Positions 17,155 to 23,866 of a stretch of 40,110 nucleotides of DNA are shown here, one piece after another. The DNA comes from JAWVEV01 sp033856535 (lineage in GTDB: Bacteria; Actinomycetota; Thermoleophilia; Miltoncostaeales; Miltoncostaeaceae), in the NCBI GenBank assembly GCA_033856535.1, contig JAWVEV010000039.1:1-40110 (forward strand), read 5' to 3'. Under the pieces are notes generated by a model. That model did not search any database. It was not told the origin of the DNA and worked only from the letters and a program-made list of their open reading frames with translations. Each line of letters begins with the position of its first letter. The first letter of the stretch is position 1. The position numbers and the translations under genes are program-made.

Positions 17155-17858
17155 CCGAGCGGCGCGGAGTCCTTCTCCGCCGGCGCCGGCACGGCCGGCT
17201 CCTCCGGCGGCGGGGCGCCGGCGCGCCGGTTCCAGATCGCGCGGACGGTCGCCCTCGTCCTGGCCCGGCCCTCGGCGGTCGTCAACAGGTGGATCAGCGT
17301 CGGCGCCACCGAGACGGTGATGATCACCCCGATGATCGGCAGCAGATAGCGGTCGATGTGCGGGATCCGCGCGCCGAGGAAGTAGCCCATCCAGCTCAGG
17401 CCGAAGGCCCAGATCGCCCCGCCCATCAGGTTGTAGGCGAGGAAGGTGCGGTACCGCATGCTGCCCACGCCGGCCAGGATGGGGGCGAACGTACGTACGA
17501 TCGGCACGAAGCGGGCCAGCACGATCGTCTTCCCGCCGTGCCTGGCGTAGAAGGCCTCGGCCGTGCCGACGTGGGCGCGGTCGAGGAGGAGCGCGCCCCG
17601 GCGCGAGAAGATCGACGGGCCGAAGCGCTTGCCGCACCAGTAGCCGAAGCTGTCACCGGTCACCGCCGCGATGAACAGCATCACCGAGAGCGGGCCGATG
17701 TCGAAGAGCCCCTGCGAGGCCAGGAAGCCGGCGGTGAAGATCAGGCTGTCGCCCGGGAGGAAGAAGCCGATCAGCAGCCCGGACTCGGCGAAGACGATCA
17801 GGAACAGGCCGACGTAACCGGCCGTCTCGATCAGCGACGTCAGGTCGATCGCAGGCAG
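17151..17858 (-). CDS. DedA-family membrane protein, probable CTG start
   Basis: SNARE-associated/DedA (DUF307) membrane protein of about 235 residues, related to flippases that recycle undecaprenyl phosphate and phosphatidylethanolamine. The family core is evident: GLFLIVFAESGLLIGFFLPG with the conserved Glu and PGDS, FGYWCGKRFG, RHGGKTIVLARFVPIVRTFAP, AGVGSMRYRTFLAYNLMGG and a late helix. The first ATG (17684) would remove the first 58 residues, including the E-S-G and PGDS motifs, so it is wrong. The upstream frame has no ATG, GTG or TTG. A CTG at 17858 lies exactly 6 bases after GGAGAGGG (17865-17872), and I take it as the start. The C-terminus is a Pro/Ala/Glu tail. The stop shares CTAG with the stop of the ABC ATPase gene on the other strand. 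Confidence 0.85.
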   Translation of the reverse strand: MPAIDLTSLIETAGYVGLFLIVFAESGLLIGFFLPGDSLIFTAGFLASQGLFDIGPLSVMLFIAAVTGDSFGYWCGKRFGPSIFSRRGALLLDRAHVGTAEAFYARHGGKTIVLARFVPIVRTFAPILAGVGSMRYRTFLAYNLMGGAIWAFGLSWMGYFLGARIPHIDRYLLPIIGVIITVSVAPTLIHLLTTAEGRARTRATVRAIWNRRAGAPPPEEPAVPAPAEKDSAPLG

Positions 17859-17945
17859 GGAATGCCCTCTCCGTGGGGTGCGTGCGCGAGCGGGCCCGTG
17901 CGGGGCCGTCCGCCAGGGTAGTGGACCCGCGCGCGCTCACGAACC

Positions 17946-17960
17946 CCCCGAACAGCGGGG
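17946..17960 (-). terminator. hairpin after tatC
   Basis: On the minus strand CCCCG, loop CTGTT, CGGGG, 8 bases beyond the tatC stop and followed by GGTTCGT. The stem is short but GC-only, in the 110-bp gap between tatC and the DedA gene. It may end the tatA-tatC transcript. Confidence 0.4.
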
Positions 17961-17968
17961 AGAAAGGG

Positions 17969-18769
17969 CTAGGCCGCGCCGCCCTCGCCCGCGCTCCAGC
18001 GCTCCCGCTCCCACAGCGGGGGGCCGCCGAAGGCGCGCGCCAGAATGATGCCCAGCTGGTACAGGATGATCTGGGGGATCATCAGCATGATCATGCTGAA
18101 GGGGTCGCCTCCGGGCAGCACCGCCGCCAGCACCGCGATCGCCACGATCGCCAGGCGCCAGTTCTTGCGGAACTGCGCGGCGGTCACGACGCCGATGCGC
18201 GCAAGCGCGAGCATCGCCACCGGGACCTCGAAGATCAGCCCCGAGCCGAGCAGCAGCGTGGTCGCGAAGCCGAAGTACTCGCCGGCGCGACGCTGCGTGT
18301 TGAAGGTCTCGTCGCCGAAGCCGAGCAGGAAGTCGAGCGCCACCGGCAGCACCAGGAAGTAGCCGAAGGCCACGCCGGCGAGGAAGAGCGAGGAGACCCC
18401 GCCCACGACGGCCAGCATGATCCTCCGCGGCTGGTCCTGCACCGCCGGGATCACGAACGCGTAGAGCTGGTAGAGCCAGACCGGCAGCGCCGCGATGATC
18501 GCGGTGTAGAAGCAGATCTTCAGGATCGTGACGAAGGGCTCGGTGGGCGAGAGCGTCAGCAGCTCGTTCTGCCGGTCGTCGTCCAGCGGGTAGGTGAGGA
18601 TGTCCAGCAGGTGCTGGTTGAAGGCGTAGGCCGCGATGAAGGCCAGGACCAGCGCGGCGAGCGAGATGACCAGCCGGTTGCGCAGCTCTTGGAGGTGCTC
18701 GACCGCCGAGAGGCGGTCCTCGGGCAGCACCCGCCGCAGCAGCTTCGGCCGCACGCGAAGGCGCGCCAT
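17969..18769 (-). CDS. tatC: Sec-independent protein translocase TatC
   Basis: Core receptor subunit of the twin-arginine translocation pathway, which exports folded proteins with RR signal peptides. 266 residues with six membrane helices. Family marks: LSAVEHLQELRNRLVISL near the N-terminus (conserved H-L-x-E-L-R), SPTEPFVTILKI (the conserved S-P-x-E-x-F), LYQLYAFVIPAVQ (Y-Q-x-x-x-F), FGYFLVLPVALDFLL and the late PGGDPFSMIMLMIP (P-x-D). ATG 18769 overlaps the TGA of tatA (TGATG), so the two are cotranslated. A tail rich in Trp/Glu/Arg ends the protein. The start choice is secure because the basic N-terminal RVRPKLLRRVLP and the H-L-E-L-R motif sit at the family's usual spacing. Confidence 0.96.
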   Translation of the reverse strand: MARLRVRPKLLRRVLPEDRLSAVEHLQELRNRLVISLAALVLAFIAAYAFNQHLLDILTYPLDDDRQNELLTLSPTEPFVTILKICFYTAIIAALPVWLYQLYAFVIPAVQDQPRRIMLAVVGGVSSLFLAGVAFGYFLVLPVALDFLLGFGDETFNTQRRAGEYFGFATTLLLGSGLIFEVPVAMLALARIGVVTAAQFRKNWRLAIVAIAVLAAVLPGGDPFSMIMLMIPQIILYQLGIILARAFGGPPLWERERWSAGEGGAA

Positions 18770-19062
18770 CAGGCGGGGCCCTCGTCCCGCGGCGGGGCAT
18801 CCGGCGCGGCGGTGGTGGGCGCCGGCGTCCCGGCCGGCACCACGACGCCCTCGAGCACGTCGTCGTCATCCGCCGGGCGGGGCGCGGCGGCGCCGGCGCG
18901 CGGCGCGGGCGCCGGGGCATCCGGCTCCATCGAGACGACGGACTTGAACTCGCGGAGGCCGCGGCCCAGCTGGCGTCCGATCTCGGGCAGTCGCTTCGGC
19001 CCGAAGACCAGCAGGGCGATCACGGCGACCATCAGGATCTGGATCGGAGAGATGTCGAACAC
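18769..19062 (-). CDS. tatA: TatA/TatB-family translocase subunit
   Basis: Small subunit of the twin-arginine translocase, 97 residues. One N-terminal membrane helix (ISPIQILMVAVIALLVF) is followed by the FGPKRLPEIGRQLGRGL hinge and amphipathic helix. After that comes a low-complexity Ala/Pro tail with a run of four Asp (about residues 66-69). The GTG at 19062 is chosen because family members begin directly at the helix; earlier in-frame codons would add non-family sequence. TatA versus TatB is not certain from one gene; a single TatA-type protein is common in actinobacteria with another copy elsewhere. It is cotranscribed with tatC and divergent from the chorismate mutase gene. Confidence 0.92.
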   Translation of the reverse strand: MFDISPIQILMVAVIALLVFGPKRLPEIGRQLGRGLREFKSVVSMEPDAPAPAPRAGAAAPRPADDDDVLEGVVVPAGTPAPTTAAPDAPPRDEGPA

Positions 19063-19098
19063 GGGTCCCGGGCGGTTCGGGGTCGGATCGGCCACGGT

Positions 19099-19104
19099 AG
19101 CGTA
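19099..19104 (-). promoter_or_regulatory. -10-like TACGCT for tatA-tatC
   Basis: Minus-strand TACGCT, same hexamer as before 1043, about 36 bases upstream of the tatA GTG in the 133-bp divergent spacer. There is no convincing -35. Weak, sequence-only call. Confidence 0.3.
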
Positions 19105-19180
19105 GCCAGGGCTCCCGGAACCGGCCATCCGGCCGTTCCGTGCCCACGCCAGCTCATACGCGCGTCGGGCGTCCCCGGAT

Positions 19181-19189
19181 TGGTACGGT
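19181..19189 (+). promoter_or_regulatory. extended -10-like TGGTACGGT, leaderless-type spacing
   Basis: TGG plus TACGGT (19184-19189) ends 6 bases before the ATG at 19196, almost the same nonamer as at 1025-1033. No Shine-Dalgarno is present, so the mRNA would begin at the ATG. Confidence 0.42.
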
Positions 19190-19195
19190 TCCGCG

Positions 19196-19483
19196 ATGCC
19201 CGATCCGACGGTCGACGCCGTCGTGCGCCAGATGCGCGACGCGATCATCGACAACGACCTGAAGCTGTTGTCGATCGTGAACACCCGCCTGGAGCTGGTC
19301 CGGCGCCTCCGCGCCTACAAGCTCTCCCAGGGGATCGAGTTCGTCGACCAGGCCCGCGAGGACTGGATGCACCGGTACCTCTCGGCGGCCAACCGCGGCC
19401 CGCTCTCCGACGAGGGCCTGCACGACATCTACGGCCGGCTGCTGGACCTCACCAAGAACGAGATCGCCCGCGACGCGGGCTGA
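19196..19483 (+). CDS. chorismate mutase, type II (AroQ fold)
   Basis: All-helical chorismate mutase domain of 95 residues that turns chorismate into prephenate for phenylalanine and tyrosine synthesis. The first helix has the family arrangement MRDAIIDNDLKLLSIVNTRLELVRRLRAYK, with the basic residues that bind the substrate carboxylates (Arg near 14, Arg/Lys in LVRRLRAYKL). The second part (VDQAREDWMHRYLSAANRG) and last helix (GLHDIYGRLLDLTKNEI) match the short stand-alone actinobacterial forms. No prephenate dehydratase or dehydrogenase is attached. The ATG has a leaderless-type promoter element directly upstream. It is divergent from tatA, and its stop lies 9 bases from the convergent DUF151 gene. 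Confidence 0.88.
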   Translation: MPDPTVDAVVRQMRDAIIDNDLKLLSIVNTRLELVRRLRAYKLSQGIEFVDQAREDWMHRYLSAANRGPLSDEGLHDIYGRLLDLTKNEIARDAG

Positions 19484-19492
19484 TCCCCGGGC

Positions 19493-19981
19493 CTAGCCCT
19501 CGGTCCGGAAGTCCTCCGGGCTGACCGTGTCGAGGAAGTCCTTGAACTTCTCGACCACCTCGTCGGTGTCCTCGACCTCGTGCTCGAACTCGATGCCGCT
19601 CTCCTCGATCACCTTGTCGGCGGCGAAGATCGGCGCGTTCGTGCGGACGGCGAGGGCCAGGGCGTCGCTCGGCCGGGAGTCGACCTCGATCTCGTTGGCC
19701 GACGAGCGGAGCGTGATCATCGCGTAGAAGGTGTTCTCGCGAAGCTCGGTGACCGTGATCTTGGCGATCTCGGCGTTGAGCTCGCCCAGCACGTCGTTGA
19801 GCAGGTCGTGCGTCATCGGCCGGGGCGTCTCGGCGCCCTGGAGCTTCATCAGGATCGCGGCGGCCTCCGCGTGGCCGATCCAGATCGGGAGGAAGGTGTT
19901 CCCCGTCACGGTCTTCAGCAGCACGATGGGCTGCTTGCCGACCATGTCGAAGCTCACGCCGTAGATCACCATCTCCTGCAT
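19493..19981 (-). CDS. DUF151 bifunctional nuclease-family protein
   Basis: Protein of 162 residues in the BFN/DUF151 family (mycobacterial and plant relatives show RNase and DNase activity). The conserved body is seen in GKQPIVLLKTVTGNTFLPIWIG, HAEAAAILMKLQGAETPRPMTH, AKITVTELRENTFYAMITL, EVDSRPSDALALAVRTNAPIFA and a C-terminal Glu/Asp-rich helix (UVR-like). I place the start at ATG 19981 (MQEMVIYGVSFDMV): GAGGA is 5 bases upstream, and two earlier in-frame starts (20113, 20029) add non-family sequence, the second lying inside the TATAAT promoter box. It is convergent with the chorismate mutase gene. The biological role is unknown in this lineage. Confidence 0.88.
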   Translation of the reverse strand: MQEMVIYGVSFDMVGKQPIVLLKTVTGNTFLPIWIGHAEAAAILMKLQGAETPRPMTHDLLNDVLGELNAEIAKITVTELRENTFYAMITLRSSANEIEVDSRPSDALALAVRTNAPIFAADKVIEESGIEFEHEVEDTDEVVEKFKDFLDTVSPEDFRTEG

Positions 19982-20027
19982 GGTGTCCTCGCTTTCCTCC
20001 GGCCCCGGTGGGCGGCCGACGCGGGCC

Positions 20028-20033
20028 ATTATA
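20028..20033 (-). promoter_or_regulatory. consensus -10 TATAAT for the DUF151 gene
   Basis: A perfect TATAAT on the minus strand, striking in such GC-rich DNA, 46 bases upstream of the ATG at 19981, with a Shine-Dalgarno between. No good -35 hexamer is seen at 16-18 bases. Confidence 0.5.
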
Positions 20034-20074
20034 TGACGCTTCCTCCAGCCGACCTCCCGGCGCGGGAAGCCGGC

Positions 20075-20103
20075 CCGCGTGGCCCCAGCGCCCCGGGGTT
20101 GCT
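20075..20103. repeat. 29-bp direct repeat, copy 1
   Basis: Begins CCGCGTGGCCCCAGCG and ends CCCCGGGGTTGCT. It is identical over 29 bases to 20142-20170 with a 67-base period, upstream of tRNA-Ile and of the DUF151 promoter. It contains the palindrome CCCCGGGG. Confidence 0.9.
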
Positions 20104-20141
20104 CGCAAGGCATACGGCCCCGTGGCGCGGGGGGACACGCT

Positions 20142-20170
20142 CCGCGTGGCCCCAGCGCCCCGGGGTTGCT
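20142..20170. repeat. 29-bp direct repeat, copy 2
   Basis: Exact second copy of 20075-20103, ending 22 bases before tRNA-Ile. Flanking bases of the two copies differ, so the identity is confined to the 29 bases. This copy reaches into the position where a tRNA promoter would lie. Confidence 0.9.
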
Positions 20171-20192
20171 AGCCTTCCCGGCCGGACTTCCG

Positions 20193-20266
<74 letters not shown>

Positions 20267-20283
20267 CCTGCACGTCCGTTCCG

Positions 20284-20946
20284 GTGAGGCAGCCGCCTCC
20301 CGGGAACGGCGCGGCCCGGACCGGCAGCGTCCTCGTCGTGGACGACCACGCGGTCGTCCGTGAGGGCCTGCGGGCCGTGCTTGGCGCGGCCGCCGGCGTG
20401 GTGGTGGTCGGCGACGCGGGCGACGAGGAGTCGGGCATCGAGCTGGTCGGGCGGCGGCGCCCGGACCTGGTCCTGATCGAGCCGCGCATGCCCGGCATGG
20501 GCGGCGTGGAGGCCGCCCGGCGCATCGCGGCGCGCCACCCGGGGACGCGGGTCGCCATGTTCACGGCCCACGCCGACCAGGACCTCCTCTGGGAGGCGCT
20601 CGAGGCCGGCGCGCGCGGGTTCATCCTCAAGGACACCGAGAGCCCGGCCCTCGTCGCGGCCATCCGCCAGCTCCTGGCCGGCGAGATCTTCGTCGACCCG
20701 CGCCTGGCGCCCGAGTTCCTCGCGCCCGAGCCGGCGCCGCGCCCGGTCGAGGGCCCGCTGAGCTCCCGCGAGCGCGAGGTGCTCCAGATGCTCGCCGACG
20801 GCCTCTCGAACCGGGAGGTCTCCGAGCGCCTGGTGGTGAGCGCCGAGACGGTCAAGACGCACGTCAAGAACATCCTGGTGAAGCTGGAGGCCGACGGCCG
20901 CGCGCAGGCGGTCGCCATCGGCATCCGCCAGGCCCTGATCGAGTAG
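20284..20946 (+). CDS. NarL/FixJ-type response regulator with Glu at the phospho-acceptor site
   Basis: Two-domain DNA-binding regulator of 220 residues. The receiver domain (about residues 14-130) keeps the acidic pair in VLVVDDHAVVREGL (D20, D21), the Thr in AMFTAHADQ and the Lys in FILKDTES. The residue aligned to the phosphorylated Asp is Glu66 (PDLVLIEPRMPGMGG; codon GAG at 20479-20481). The LuxR-type helix-turn-helix is complete at about residues 155-210 (LSSREREVLQMLADGLSNRE, VSAETVKTHVKNILVKL). No histidine kinase is nearby. GTG 20284 lies 17 bases after the tRNA and has no obvious ribosome site, so it may be read from the tRNA promoter. Glu could mimic the phosphorylated state, making it constitutively active, or the protein may be controlled otherwise. 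Confidence 0.9.
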   Translation: MRQPPPGNGAARTGSVLVVDDHAVVREGLRAVLGAAAGVVVVGDAGDEESGIELVGRRRPDLVLIEPRMPGMGGVEAARRIAARHPGTRVAMFTAHADQDLLWEALEAGARGFILKDTESPALVAAIRQLLAGEIFVDPRLAPEFLAPEPAPRPVEGPLSSREREVLQMLADGLSNREVSERLVVSAETVKTHVKNILVKLEADGRAQAVAIGIRQALIE

Positions 20947-20953
20947 CGGCCTC

Positions 20954-20975
20954 CCGCGCCGGCGGTCCGGCGCGG
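20954..20975. terminator. bidirectional terminator-like hairpin between convergent genes
   Basis: A 9-bp perfect stem (20954-20962 with 20967-20975) around the loop CGGT, in the 33-bp gap between the convergent response regulator and parB stops. No T-run on either side. Confidence 0.55.
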
Positions 20976-20979
20976 AGCC

Positions 20980-21852
20980 TCACTCCCGGCCGGGCAGGCG
21001 CTCCAGGGCCGCCGCCAGGGCGGCCTCGTCCGGGAAGCGCAGCTCCACCACCACGGCGCCGCGCGCGGCGGCGCGCACGCGCGCGAGGGCGTCGAACGCC
21101 GCCGAGAAGCTCTCGCTGGCCTCGTCCGCCAGCGCCGGGGCGGATCGCTGCCGGCGGGCGGCGTCCGGCGCGGCGCTCCGCCGGGCGAGCGCCTCGGTGG
21201 CCCGCACCGAGAGGTCGTCCGCGACGACGCGCTCGGCCACCCGGCGCCGCGCGCGGGCGCCGTCGGCCATGAGGATCGCCCGGCCGTGGCCCTCGGTGAG
21301 CCGCCCGGTCGCGACGAGCTCCTGCACGTCGTCGGGCAGCTCCAGCAGGCGCATCAGGTTCGAGATGGCCGGCCGGCTGCGGCCGAGGCGCCCGGCGAGG
21401 ACCGACGGTCCCTGGCCGAAGTCCTCGACCAGGCAGGCGCACGCCTGCGCGACCTCGATCGGGTTCAGGTCCTCGCGCACCAGGTTCTCGACCAGCGCCA
21501 GCTCGAGCCGCTCCCGCGGATCGGCCTCCCGCACCAGGGCCGGAATCCGCTCCAGGCCGGCGATCCGCGCCGCGCGCCAGCGCCGCTCACCGGCGATCAG
21601 CTCGTAGCCGCCGGGCTCGCCGCTCGGGCGCACGACCACCGGCTGCATCAGCCCGCTCTCGCCGATCGAGTCGGCCAGCGCCTGGAGCGCCTCCTCGCCG
21701 ATGAGTGCGCGCGGCTGGTCCGGGTTGGGCCGGATCGCGTCGAGCGGCAGCTCGAGCAGCGCGGGGGCGGCCGCGGCCGGTGTCCCCTCGTCGCCGAGCA
21801 GCGCGGCCAGGCCGCGCCCGAGGCCACGGCGGCCGCCCGGGGTCTCAGCCAC
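20980..21852 (-). CDS. parB: chromosome-partitioning protein ParB (Spo0J family)
   Basis: DNA-binding CTPase of 290 residues that loads at parS and spreads to form the segregation complex. The N-terminal GRRGLGRGLAALLGDEG is the ParA-stimulating motif. The CTP-binding fold has PNPDQPR, LMQPVVVRP and the GERRWRAARIAGL box. The helix-turn-helix core follows (LVRE-DLNPIEVAQACACLVEDF, GRSRPAISNLMRLLELP, EGHGRAILM). The C-terminal dimerisation part (VVVELRFPDEAALAAALERL) is present. GTG start at 21852 overlaps the parA stop by 8 bases. A matching parS site lies 1.5 kb away at the start of rsmG. Confidence 0.96.
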   Translation of the reverse strand: MAETPGGRRGLGRGLAALLGDEGTPAAAAPALLELPLDAIRPNPDQPRALIGEEALQALADSIGESGLMQPVVVRPSGEPGGYELIAGERRWRAARIAGLERIPALVREADPRERLELALVENLVREDLNPIEVAQACACLVEDFGQGPSVLAGRLGRSRPAISNLMRLLELPDDVQELVATGRLTEGHGRAILMADGARARRRVAERVVADDLSVRATEALARRSAAPDAARRQRSAPALADEASESFSAAFDALARVRAAARGAVVVELRFPDEAALAAALERLPGRE

Positions 21853-22594
21853 GCTCGGCGACCTCCTTGGCGGCCTCGAAGTAGGCGTCCGCGCCGGCGC
21901 AGTGCGGGTCGTAGCGGATGACCGGCTCGCCGTAGGAGGGCGCCTCGGCGAGGCGCACGTTCCGCGGCACGACGGTCTTGAAGGCGAGATCCGGGAAGTG
22001 CCGGCGCACCTCGGCGACGACGTCGCCGCTGACCCGGGTGCGCGCGTCGTGCATGGTCAGCAGCATGCCAGCCACGCGCAGGCCCGGGTTGAGCCGCCCG
22101 CGCACGCCGGCGATCGTCTCCATCAGCCGGGTGAGGCCCTCGAGCGCGTAGTACTCGCACTGGACCGGCACGATCAGCCGGTCGGCCGCCACCAGCGCGT
22201 TCAGCGTGAGCAGGTCGAGCGACGGCGGGCAGTCGATGAAGACGTACGGGTACTCGGCCCGGGCCGGCGCGAGCGCCGCCCGCAGCAGCCCCTCGCGCGC
22301 CGCGCGCGCCGGGAGCTCGACCGACGCGCCCGCCAGATCCTGGCTCGCCGGCGCCAGGTCGAGGTTCGGAACCCGCGTGGAGACGATGATCTCGGCCAGC
22401 GGGCGGCCATCGAGCAGCACGTCCGCCGTCGAGCCCTCGGGGTCCCGCACGCCCAGGCCGCTGCTCGCGTTGGCCTGCGGATCCACGTCGACCAGGAGCA
22501 CCCGCGCCCCGGCCTCGGCCAGGCAGGCCGCCAGGTTCACGGCGGTCGTGGTCTTGCCGACGCCGCCCTTCTGGTTCGCGACGGCGTAGATCAC
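21845..22594 (-). CDS. parA: chromosome-partitioning ATPase ParA (Soj family)
   Basis: Deviant Walker-type ATPase, 249 residues, partner of ParB in moving the replicated origins. The N-terminus is MIYAVANQKGGVGKTTTAVNLA with the signature Lys of the deviant Walker A (KGGVGKTT). Walker A' is VLLVDVDPQANASSGLG, Walker B YVFIDCPPSLDLLT, and the C-terminus carries TVVPRNVRLAEAPSYGEPV, typical of chromosomal Soj rather than plasmid ParA with an N-terminal HTH. GTG start overlaps the rsmG stop as GTGA, and the 3' end overlaps parB by 8 bases, giving an rsmG-parA-parB operon as in many bacteria. Confidence 0.96.
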   Translation of the reverse strand: MIYAVANQKGGVGKTTTAVNLAACLAEAGARVLLVDVDPQANASSGLGVRDPEGSTADVLLDGRPLAEIIVSTRVPNLDLAPASQDLAGASVELPARAAREGLLRAALAPARAEYPYVFIDCPPSLDLLTLNALVAADRLIVPVQCEYYALEGLTRLMETIAGVRGRLNPGLRVAGMLLTMHDARTRVSGDVVAEVRRHFPDLAFKTVVPRNVRLAEAPSYGEPVIRYDPHCAGADAYFEAAKEVAERG

Positions 22595-23328
22595 GCGGCG
22601 GCGGCCAGCGGTCGCTTGGCCGCCCGCCCCGCGCGCCGCGGGTAGCGCGCCGGGGTGGGGGCGGTCTTCTCGAAGAGCTGCATCGCCCGGCGCGCGCCGG
22701 GGAACGGCGCCAGCCGCACCGGCGGGCGGGGGGTCAGGCCCAGCTCGCGGGCCGCCGCGACGGCGTCCGCCTCGCCGGCCGGCGCGATCGGGAGGGTGCG
22801 CCAGAGCGCGACGAAGCCGCCCACCGCGACCAGCGGCGCGGCGAGCTCCAGCGCGACGGGCGGGGGCCCGAGGGCCCGGGCGACGGCCAGCGGGTGCCGT
22901 TCCCGCTCCTCGCGGGCCAGGTGCTCCGACCGATCGGCCACGACGCGGACGTTACGCAGATCGGCGGATGCCCGTCGAAGCCAGTCGGCCTTGCGCCCCT
23001 CGCTCTCGACGAGCGTCACGGCCAGCTCCGGGCGCGCGTGCGCCAGCGCCAGGCCGGGGAACCCGGCACCGCTGCCGAGGTCCAGAAGACCCTCCGCGCC
23101 GGCGATCTCGGGCAGCGCGAGGGCGGCCAGGCTGTCGGCCAGATGCCGGTCGAGGCCGTCGTCCAGGCCCTCGATCGCGGTCAGGTTCTGCGGCTCGAGC
23201 GCGAGGCGGTCGAGCAGCGCGACCAGGGCGCCCGCCGCGGCCGGCTCGAGGGCCACCCCGATCCCGGCGCAGCGCTCCACCAGGCGCGCCGCCGGCCCGG
23301 ATCGGCCATGCGTTTCACGTGAAACCAT
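22591..23328 (-). CDS. rsmG: 16S rRNA (guanine527-N7)-methyltransferase RsmG
   Basis: SAM-dependent methyltransferase (GidB) of 245 residues that modifies G527 of 16S rRNA in the 530 loop; loss gives low-level streptomycin resistance in other bacteria. Seen: NLTAIEGLDDGLDRHLADSL, the SAM motif LLDLGSGAGFPGLALA, VTLVESEGRKADWLRRA, and PLAVARALGPPPVALELAAPL. The C-terminus has a basic Arg/Lys/Ala extension (PARYPRRAGRAAKRPL). The first codons (MVSRET) are written by the parS palindrome, so the same DNA serves as partition site and coding sequence. No classical ribosome site precedes the ATG. It heads the rsmG-parA-parB operon and follows jag by 34 bases. Confidence 0.94.
   Translation of the reverse strand: MVSRETHGRSGPAARLVERCAGIGVALEPAAAGALVALLDRLALEPQNLTAIEGLDDGLDRHLADSLAALALPEIAGAEGLLDLGSGAGFPGLALAHARPELAVTLVESEGRKADWLRRASADLRNVRVVADRSEHLAREERERHPLAVARALGPPPVALELAAPLVAVGGFVALWRTLPIAPAGEADAVAAARELGLTPRPPVRLAPFPGARRAMQLFEKTAPTPARYPRRAGRAAKRPLAAAA
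23311..23326. promoter_or_regulatory. parS: parS chromosome partition site
   Basis: CGTTTCACGTGAAACC. The inner 14 bases GTTTCACGTGAAAC are a perfect palindrome and match the bacterial parS consensus TGTTTCACGTGAAACA; only the two outermost bases differ. It overlaps codons 1-6 of rsmG. It is the only copy I see in the window. Confidence 0.93.
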
Positions 23329-23362
23329 CGAGGGTGGGGGTGGGCCGCCGCCGCGGCCGGCG

Positions 23363-23866
23363 TCAGTCCGCCGGGTCGGCCGGCTCGACGATGATCCGGC
23401 GTCGGGGCTCCTCGCCCTCGCTGCGCGTGACCACGTCGGTGCGCCCCTGGAGCGCGAGGTGGACGATGCGCCGATCGTGCGGCGTCATCGCGTCGAGCTC
23501 GATCTCCTCGCCGTACTCGACCGCCTCCTCGGCCGCCCGCAGGGCGAGCTCCTCGAGCGCGGCGGCGCGGCGGGCGCGGTAGCCGCCCGCGTCGACCGTC
23601 ACGCGGCGGCGGGCGCCGCCCTCGGCGCGGCTGACGATCTGGGTGGCGAGGTACTGGATGGCGTCGATGGTCCCGCCGCCCTTGCCGACCAGCGCGGTGA
23701 CGTCCTCGCCGTCCATCGCGCCGACGACCGTGCCCTCCTCGCCGGGGGTGACGGCGATCCGCGCCTCGACGCCGAACCCGCGGGCGACGGCCTGCAGCGT
23801 CTCGGCCAAGGCGCGCGCCCCGGCGCCCATCTCGGCCAGCTCCTCGGGGATCCCGTCCTCGCTCAT
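23363..23866 (-). CDS. khpB: Jag/KhpB-type KH-R3H RNA-binding protein
   Basis: RNA-binding protein of 167 residues encoded beside yidC, as usual for Jag (SpoIIIJ-associated protein, KhpB), which with KhpA affects envelope and cell-division transcripts. The KH domain includes GEDVTALVGKGGGTIDAIQYL (GKGG loop) followed by VTVDAGGYRARRAAALEELA. The R3H domain includes ELDAMTPHDRRIVHLALQ with the Arg-x3-His pair and ends in RRRIIVEP. The N-terminal Jag-N domain is replaced by a short acidic helix, as in many actinobacterial members. ATG 23866 overlaps the yidC stop as ATGA, so translation is coupled to yidC. Confidence 0.93.
   Translation of the reverse strand: MSEDGIPEELAEMGAGARALAETLQAVARGFGVEARIAVTPGEEGTVVGAMDGEDVTALVGKGGGTIDAIQYLATQIVSRAEGGARRRVTVDAGGYRARRAAALEELALRAAEEAVEYGEEIELDAMTPHDRRIVHLALQGRTDVVTRSEGEEPRRRIIVEPADPAD

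Noticed and set aside
20075..20170. CRISPR-like repeat
   Set aside because: Only two copies, one 38-base gap, no further units and no cas genes.
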